Origin: Pseudomonas sp. UMAB-08 | Lineage (GTDB): Bacteria > Pseudomonadota > Gammaproteobacteria > Pseudomonadales > Pseudomonadaceae | Direction of reading: 5' to 3' | Length of the DNA stretch: 64,000 nt | Assembly: GCF_900095225.1 (NCBI RefSeq) | Contig: NZ_LT607426.1 | Coordinates: 23,979-87,978, forward strand | In this document: one piece after another, positions 58,970 to 64,000 of the stretch | Layout: each line of letters begins with the position of its first letter | How positions within the stretch are numbered: position 1 is the stretch's first letter | The notes under the pieces: model-generated | The model's database searches: none | What the model saw: the letters and a program-made list of their open reading frames with translations, nothing else | What the model was told of the DNA's origin: nothing | Program-made: the position numbers and the translations under genes

Positions 58970-61249
58970 TCAGTGCCCTTTCACCGAAGCCGGGTTGATC
59001 ATCCGCGACAGGCCCAGGTTTTTCAGGGCCAGTTGCAGGGAGCTGTGGATCACTTGCGGGTTGTCGATGGTCATCAACTGCGCCAGCAGTTCCTTGGCTT
59101 TGCTCAGGTTGATCTGACGCAACATCCACTTCACTTTCGGCAGGTTGGTGGCGTTCATCGACAGGCTGTCGAAGCCCATCGCCATCAACAGCACGGCCGC
59201 CGCCGGGTCGCCCGCCATTTCACCGCAGATGCTGACCGGTTTGCCTTCGGCGTGGGCATCGCGCACCACGTTTTGCAGGGCTTGCAGCACGGCCGGGTGC
59301 AGGTAGTCATACAGGTCGGCTACACGCGGGTTGTTGCGGTCGACCGCCAACAAATATTGAGTCAAGTCGTTGGAGCCCACTGACAGGAAGTCCACCTGAC
59401 GCGCCAGTTCGCGCGTCTGGTAAACCGCTGCCGGGATTTCGATCATCACGCCAATCGGCGGCATCGGCACGTCGGTGCCTTCGTCGCGCACTTCACCCCA
59501 GGCGCGGTGGATCAGGTGCAGCGCCTCTTCCAGCTCATGGGTGCCCGAAATCATGGGCAGCAGGATCTTCAGGTTGTTCAAGCCTTCGCTGGCCTTGAGC
59601 ATCGCCCGGGTCTGCACCAGGAAAATTTCCGGGTGATCAAGGGTGACGCGAATCCCGCGCCAGCCGAGAAAGGGGTTGTCTTCCTTGATCGGGAAGTACG
59701 AGAGCGATTTGTCGCCACCGATGTCCAGGCTGCGCATGGTGACCGGCAGCGGATGAAAGGCCGCCAGTTGCTCTCGATAAATCGCCAGCTGTTCTTTTTC
59801 GCTGGGGAAGCGCTGATTGATCATGAACGGCACTTCGGTGCGGTACAGGCCCACCCCTTCGGCGCCACGCTGCTGAGCACGGGCGACATCGGCCAGCAGG
59901 CCGGTGTTGACCCATAATGGCATGCGATGCCCGTCCAGGGTCACACACGGCAGCTCACGCAGGGCATCGAGGCCCTGGGACAGTTGCCGTTCTTCTTCAA
60001 CCACCTCAGCGTACTGCTTGCGCATGATCTCGCTGGGGTTGGTGAAGACTTCACCGTGGTAGCCGTCGACGATCAACTGAATGCCATCGACCTTGGAGTA
60101 CGGCAGATCAACCACGCCCATGACCGTCGGAATACCCATGGCTCGCGCCAGAATCGCGACGTGGGAGTTGCCGGAGCCAAGTACCGAGATCAGGCCGACC
60201 AGCTTGCCTTCCGGCACTTCACCGAGCATGGCCGGTGACAGCTCTTCGCTGACCAGAATAGTGTTATCGGGGTAGACCAGCGTCTGCTGGCGCGCCTCCT
60301 GGAGATAGGCCAGCAGGCGGCGACCCAGATCTTTGACATCGGACGCGCGCTCACGCAGGTAAGCGTCGTCCATCAATTCGAAACGTTTGACGTGCTCGCT
60401 GACCACTTGGCGCAACGCGCCTTGTGCCCACTGCCCGGTCTTGATCACGTCGGTCACTTCGCTGCCCAGCGAAGCGTCGTCGAGCATCATCAAGTAAACA
60501 TCGAACAGTGCGCGCTCTTCGGGGCGCAACTGGGTGGCGAGCTTGGCCGACAGCGAGCGCATGTCGCCGCGCACGCCTTCCAGGGCATTCTGGAACAGGG
60601 CCAGTTCGGCTTTGATGTCGCTGACGGTTTTGTCCGGCACGACTTCAAGATCAGCTGGCGGCAGCATAACGAAAGCCGTCCCCACCGCTGCGCCCGGCGA
60701 ACCCGGCACACCGACGAATCGGGCTTCCTGAATGCCTTTGCCCTGACGGCCCAGCCCACGGATCGAACCGGTGGCCTCAGCGTGGGCAATAACCCCCGCC
60801 AACTGAGCGCTCATAGTCACGAGGAAGGCTTCTTCGCCCTCGTCGAACTGACGCCGCTCCTTTTGCTGGATGACCAATACGCCGACCACACGACGGTGGT
60901 GGATGATCGGCGCACCCAGGAAGGACGCGTAGCGCTCTTCGCCCGTCTCGGCAAAGTAGCGATAACGCGGGTGATCAGCAGCGTTTTCGAGGTTCAGCGG
61001 TTCTTCGCGGGTGCCCACGAGGCCAACCAGGCCTTCGTTGGGCGCCATGCTGACCTTGCCGATAGAGCGCTTGTTCAGGCCCTCGGTAGCCATCAACACG
61101 AAGCGGTTGGATTCAGGATCGAGCAAATAGACCGAGCAGACTTGGCTGCCCATGGCCTCTTTGACGCGTAACACAATAATCCCCAACGCCGCCTTGAGAT
61201 CCTTGGCGGAGTTAACTTCCTGGACGATCTTGCGCAGCGTATTGAGCAT
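58970..61249 (-). CDS. ptsP: Phosphoenolpyruvate-protein phosphotransferase PtsP (EI-Ntr)
   Basis: PtsP starts the nitrogen phosphotransferase relay by taking phosphate from PEP and passing it to NPr and EIIA-Ntr. It has 759 aa. An N-terminal GAF sensor domain (about 15-155) is followed by a PTS Enzyme I region with the phosphorylated His363 in GSGNSHVAILARAMGIP. The PEP-binding barrel has GVGLYRTEVPFMINQRFPS, MMISGTHELEE-like blocks and the C-terminal VSICGEMAGDPAAA. rppH lies 22 bp upstream in the same operon, as in E. coli. Confidence 0.97.
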   Translation of the reverse strand: MLNTLRKIVQEVNSAKDLKAALGIIVLRVKEAMGSQVCSVYLLDPESNRFVLMATEGLNKRSIGKVSMAPNEGLVGLVGTREEPLNLENAADHPRYRYFAETGEERYASFLGAPIIHHRRVVGVLVIQQKERRQFDEGEEAFLVTMSAQLAGVIAHAEATGSIRGLGRQGKGIQEARFVGVPGSPGAAVGTAFVMLPPADLEVVPDKTVSDIKAELALFQNALEGVRGDMRSLSAKLATQLRPEERALFDVYLMMLDDASLGSEVTDVIKTGQWAQGALRQVVSEHVKRFELMDDAYLRERASDVKDLGRRLLAYLQEARQQTLVYPDNTILVSEELSPAMLGEVPEGKLVGLISVLGSGNSHVAILARAMGIPTVMGVVDLPYSKVDGIQLIVDGYHGEVFTNPSEIMRKQYAEVVEEERQLSQGLDALRELPCVTLDGHRMPLWVNTGLLADVARAQQRGAEGVGLYRTEVPFMINQRFPSEKEQLAIYREQLAAFHPLPVTMRSLDIGGDKSLSYFPIKEDNPFLGWRGIRVTLDHPEIFLVQTRAMLKASEGLNNLKILLPMISGTHELEEALHLIHRAWGEVRDEGTDVPMPPIGVMIEIPAAVYQTRELARQVDFLSVGSNDLTQYLLAVDRNNPRVADLYDYLHPAVLQALQNVVRDAHAEGKPVSICGEMAGDPAAAVLLMAMGFDSLSMNATNLPKVKWMLRQINLSKAKELLAQLMTIDNPQVIHSSLQLALKNLGLSRMINPASVKGH

Positions 61250-61271
61250 GGCTCGGGGTCGAACTCCGTCG

Positions 61272-61751
61272 TCAGTCGCGCGCTAGCAGGCGCGGGGCAA
61301 GCTCTTTAAGGGCGCGTCGATACACCTCGCGCTTGAATGTCACCACCTGGCCCAACGGATACCAATAACTGACCCAACGCCAGCCATCAAATTCCGGTTT
61401 ACCGGTCAAATCCATCCGCACCCGCTGCTCGTTGGAGATCAGGCGCAGGAGAAACCACTTCTGTTTCTGGCCGATGCACAGCGGTTGACTGTGGGTACGG
61501 ACCAAACGTTGCGGCAAACGATAACGCAACCAGCCCCGGGTGCAGGCGAGAATTTGCACATCATGCCGTTCCAGCCCGACTTCTTCATTCAATTCGCGGT
61601 ACAAAGCGTCTTCCGGCGTCTCCTGAGGGTTGATTCCACCTTGAGGAAACTGCCAGGCATCTTGGTTGATTCGCCGAGCCCATAAGACCTGGCCAGCATC
61701 ATTTGTCAGAATAATCCCGACATTAGGGCGAAAACCATCGGGGTCGATCAC
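61272..61751 (-). CDS. rppH: RNA pyrophosphohydrolase RppH
   Basis: RppH removes pyrophosphate from the 5' end of mRNAs and so triggers decay. It has 159 aa from GTG 61751 (VIDPDGFRPNVGIILTNDAG); an in-frame ATG-like start upstream at 61793 would add unconserved residues. The Nudix box is GGINPQETPEDALYRELNEE-VGL. C-terminal conserved block: KPEFDGWRWVSYWYPLGQVV. First gene of rppH-ptsP; divergent from the HAD gene. Confidence 0.96.
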   Translation of the reverse strand: MIDPDGFRPNVGIILTNDAGQVLWARRINQDAWQFPQGGINPQETPEDALYRELNEEVGLERHDVQILACTRGWLRYRLPQRLVRTHSQPLCIGQKQKWFLLRLISNEQRVRMDLTGKPEFDGWRWVSYWYPLGQVVTFKREVYRRALKELAPRLLARD

Positions 61752-61893
61752 GGCAACAACCTCGTAAACGCATGTTGCCGCATTGTTCCACAAAGATTAT
61801 GAAAGCAGCAACGAGGCTGCGCAGCTTATGTGCACTCTTGTGAAAACGCCGTATTCTGGTGGCCTTTTTTCAGCTATTTCAGTGAGTAACTCC

Positions 61894-62550
61894 ATGCGCC
61901 TGGCTTTATTCGACCTTGATAACACACTTCTGGGTGGTGACAGCGACCACGCCTGGGGCGATTACCTGTGCGAGCGCGGCATTCTTGACGCCATCGCCTA
62001 CAAGGCGCGCAACGACGCGTTTTACCAGGATTACCTGGCGGGCACGCTGAACCTGAACGATTACCTGAACTTCAGCCTGGAAATCCTCGGCCGTACCGAG
62101 ATGGCCCAGCTGGATCAATGGCACCGCGAGTTCATGCGCGACTGCATTGAGCCGATCATTCTGCCCAAAGCCGAAGCGTTGCTGGCCAAACACCGTGAAG
62201 CAGGCGACAAACTGGTGGTAATCACCGCGACCAACCGCTTTGTCACGGCGCCGATAGTGACGCGCCTCGGTGTGGATACCCTGCTTGCCACCGAATGCGA
62301 AATCATTGATGGTCGCTACAGCGGCCGCACCATCCATATACCCTGCTTTCGTGAAGGCAAAGTGACGCGCCTGAACCTATGGCTTGAAGAAACCGGCTTA
62401 AACCTGGACGACAGCTATTTCTACAGCGACTCGATGAACGATCTGCCACTGCTGGAAAAAGTCGCCAACCCGGTGGCGGTCGACCCTGACTCACAACTGC
62501 GCGCCGAAGCCACAAGTCGCGGCTGGCCGGTGATTACGTTACGGAAGTGA
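61894..62550 (+). CDS. HAD-IB family phosphatase (SerB-like hydrolase)
   Basis: This cytoplasmic hydrolase has 218 aa from ATG 61894; upstream in-frame codons lack support. HAD motif I is LALFDLDNTLLGGDSD with the Asp nucleophile, motif II lies in LVVITATNRFVTAPI, motif III Lys is in CFREGKVTRLN, and motif IV is YFYSDSMNDLPLLEKV. The HAD-IB subgroup includes SerB and phosphoserine/histidinol phosphatases. In Pseudomonas this gene opposite rppH is usually annotated as a HAD-IB hydrolase; a histidinol-phosphatase role is possible but unproven. Confidence 0.9.
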   Translation: MRLALFDLDNTLLGGDSDHAWGDYLCERGILDAIAYKARNDAFYQDYLAGTLNLNDYLNFSLEILGRTEMAQLDQWHREFMRDCIEPIILPKAEALLAKHREAGDKLVVITATNRFVTAPIVTRLGVDTLLATECEIIDGRYSGRTIHIPCFREGKVTRLNLWLEETGLNLDDSYFYSDSMNDLPLLEKVANPVAVDPDSQLRAEATSRGWPVITLRK

Positions 62551-62564
62551 TGATCCGGACGCCA

Positions 62565-62640
62565 TCGCGGGCAAGCCCGCTCCTACAGTAGATCGCATTC
62601 CATTGCAGGAGCGTGGGGAACGCCCAGTCATTGCCCGCGA
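62565..62640. repeat. REP-type inverted repeat after the HAD gene
   Basis: TCGCGGGCAAGCCCGCTCCTACA at the left contains TCGCGGGCAA, inverted at the right end as TTGCCCGCGA. It lies between the convergent HAD and DUF2269 genes. Confidence 0.7.
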
Positions 62641-62662
62641 TAAGGTCCGAAGGAGCTTCCAG

Positions 62663-63091
62663 CTAAACCGGCTTGGCGCCCATCAACCCTGCAATCGCGA
62701 TAAAACACACGCCGCTGAACACGGCGAGTGCGACGGTGAGTTTCGGGTTACCTGTTGCCCCCGGTACGCGCAGGCGGTTCAGTCTCACCAGCAGCCACAA
62801 CCAGCTCAGGCTGCCGAACAGATACAGCACCTCTGCGGTCAACAGCCAGGTCTGACTGAGCGGCCAGCCACCGTAATGCACCAGCCACCAGCCGCTAACG
62901 GGCAAGGTCAGCAGGCACACGCCCATCAAGGCCCAGACGAGCACCCAAGGCCGTTGCAACGTACGGTTCTGGACCAGCGTGTCGCCCGCAAAACGGCCGC
63001 GAATGACCCAGCCCGCGAGCCCCAGGGCACTGAGCACAAACAGCACCGTTGCCACGCTGTGCACGATTTTTAGGGCGGTGAAAGTTTCCAT
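62663..63091 (-). CDS. DUF2269 integral membrane protein
   Basis: This small inner-membrane protein has 142 aa and four predicted helices: ALKIVHSVATVLFVLSALGL, RPWVLVWALMGVCLLTLPVSGW, WLLTAEVLYLFGSLSWLWLL and LTVALAVFSGVCFIAIAGLM. A His in the first helix (KIVHSVATVLF) is conserved in the family and reminds of haem- or quinone-linked membrane proteins, but no function is established. It is transcribed after ilvA on the same strand, 63 bp downstream. Confidence 0.85.
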   Translation of the reverse strand: METFTALKIVHSVATVLFVLSALGLAGWVIRGRFAGDTLVQNRTLQRPWVLVWALMGVCLLTLPVSGWWLVHYGGWPLSQTWLLTAEVLYLFGSLSWLWLLVRLNRLRVPGATGNPKLTVALAVFSGVCFIAIAGLMGAKPV

Positions 63092-63154
63092 ATTCTTTAA
63101 ATCCCTGTCAGATCATTTTCGTCAGCGTAGCAGCGCGCCCCTCATCCCAGCGCT

Positions 63155-64000
63155 TTATCCCAGGAAGAGTTTGTACGCCGGGTTATCCGTTTCATCCCAA
63201 TACGGATAACCAATCTCGGCCAGCGCCGCAGGGATCAGGTGACGTTCGTCCTCCGGCACCACCAGCCCCGCCATGACCCGGCCATCCGCCGCACCGTGGT
63301 TGCGGTAGTGGAACATCGAGATATTCCACTGGCCGCCGAGCTTGTTGAGGAAGTTGAACAGCGCGCCGGGGCGTTCGGGGAATTCAAAGCGGAACACCAC
63401 TTCATCGCTGACCCGCGCCGCGTGGCCGCCGACCATGTGCCGGATGTGCAGCTTCGCCAGTTCGTTATGGGTCAGGTCCAGCACCGGAAAGCCCTGTTCG
63501 GTCAGGCTGCTGAGCAGCGCGGCGCGCGGGTCGTTTTCCGGGTGGGTCTGCACGCCGACGAAGATGTGCGCTTCGCGATCGGTGTGGTAGCGGTAGTTGA
63601 ATTCGGTGATCTGGCGTTTACCGATGGCTTTGCAGAACGCTTTGAAGCTGCCCGGCTTCTCGGGAATGGTCACCGCGATGATCGCTTCGCGGCCTTCGCC
63701 CAGCTCGGCGCGTTCGGCGACGTGGCGCAGGCGGTCGAAGTTGACGTTCGCCCCGGAGTCGATGGCCACCAGGGTCTGGCCGCTGACGCCGTACAGCTCG
63801 ACGTACTTCTTGATCCCGGCCACGCCCAGTGCGCCGGCAGGTTCAGTGATCGAGCGGGTGTCGTCGTAGATGTCCTTGATCGCCGCACAGATTTCATCGG
63901 TACTGACGGTGATCACGTCGTCGACGTAATCCTTGCAGATATCAAAGGTGTGCTTGCCGATCTGCGCCACCGCCACGCCGTCGGCAAATAGCCCGACCTG
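63155..64000 (-). CDS. ilvA: Biosynthetic threonine ammonia-lyase, C-terminal part (start outside window)
   Basis: IlvA deaminates threonine to 2-oxobutyrate, the first step of isoleucine synthesis. The window holds the last ~281 residues; the frame is still open at base 64000 (QVGLFADGVAVAQIGKHTFD). The end of the PLP catalytic domain is visible (DDTRSITEPAGALGVAGIKK). It is followed by two regulatory ACT-like subdomains (REAIIAVTIPEKPGSFKAF and SDEVVFRFEFPERPGALFNF), which mark the isoleucine-inhibited biosynthetic form. C-terminus: YWDETDNPAYKLFLG. Confidence 0.96.
   Translation of the reverse strand, partial: QVGLFADGVAVAQIGKHTFDICKDYVDDVITVSTDEICAAIKDIYDDTRSITEPAGALGVAGIKKYVELYGVSGQTLVAIDSGANVNFDRLRHVAERAELGEGREAIIAVTIPEKPGSFKAFCKAIGKRQITEFNYRYHTDREAHIFVGVQTHPENDPRAALLSSLTEQGFPVLDLTHNELAKLHIRHMVGGHAARVSDEVVFRFEFPERPGALFNFLNKLGGQWNISMFHYRNHGAADGRVMAGLVVPEDERHLIPAALAEIGYPYWDETDNPAYKLFLG

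Overview
This window is a 64 kb piece of a Pseudomonas chromosome, most likely from the P. fluorescens group. The evidence is the gene order and the protein sequences: the class II pha cluster phaC1-phaZ-phaC2-phaD with convergent phaIF, hslVU beside argS, ubiEJB-hisI-hisE-tatABC-rsmE, opgGH, and a full histidine-utilisation (hut) locus. Base composition is high-GC and even. Intergenic spaces carry the short inverted repeats (TGTAGGAGC.../...GCTCCTACA) typical of REP/REPIN families in fluorescent pseudomonads. I saw no rRNA, tRNA, CRISPR array, prophage, insertion sequence or integron. The window cuts priA at the left edge and ilvA at the right edge.

Layout. 1-7.4 kb: priA (partial), argS, a SPOR-domain protein, the HslVU protease behind a sigma-32-type promoter, and a DUF971 protein. 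7.4-14.7 kb: medium-chain-length polyhydroxyalkanoate (PHA) metabolism, with two synthases, a depolymerase, a TetR-type regulator, the granule phasins PhaF and PhaI on the other strand, and a small PHA-system protein. 14.8-21 kb: ubiquinone genes ubiE-ubiJ-ubiB, histidine genes hisI-hisE, the Tat protein exporter, and rsmE. 21-25.1 kb: two tandem paralogous chemoreceptors with HBM-type sensor regions. 25.3-29.8 kb: periplasmic glucan synthesis (opgG-opgH). 30-31.4 kb: dtd and pip. 31.7-41.2 kb: glycogen phosphorylase, a DUF2339/DUF3999 membrane pair, fructose-1,6-bisphosphatase, a DUF924 protein, a small lipoprotein and a lipocalin.

41.3-52.1 kb is the hut locus: hutF divergent from hutC-hutD, then hutU, a wrecked transporter gene, hutH, a histidine permease gene, hutI and hutG. 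Together they take up histidine and degrade it through urocanate, imidazolonepropionate, formiminoglutamate and formylglutamate to glutamate. HutC is the repressor, and two TGTA-N2-TACA palindromes mark its probable operators. One of them sits directly after a -24/-12 (sigma-54) promoter for hutU. The gene between hutU and hutH is the remnant of an NCS1-type permease (probably the urocanate transporter): only its two ends remain, in different frames.

52.1-54.9 kb: a CadA-type heavy-metal ATPase divergent from its MerR-family regulator CadR, with a MerR-type spacer operator between them. 55-64 kb: thyA, lgt, a TSUP transporter, an NRDE-family protein, a repeat-rich 450 bp gap, ptsP, rppH, a HAD phosphatase, a DUF2269 membrane protein and ilvA.

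I found no clearly novel multi-gene system. The best leads are the decayed transporter inside the otherwise intact hut operon, the layered hutU control region, a roughly 95-residue Ala/Lys/Glu-rich insertion near the OpgG C-terminus, the uncharacterised DUF2339/DUF3999 membrane pair, and REP-type repeats that overlap a stop codon or form a local tandem array.
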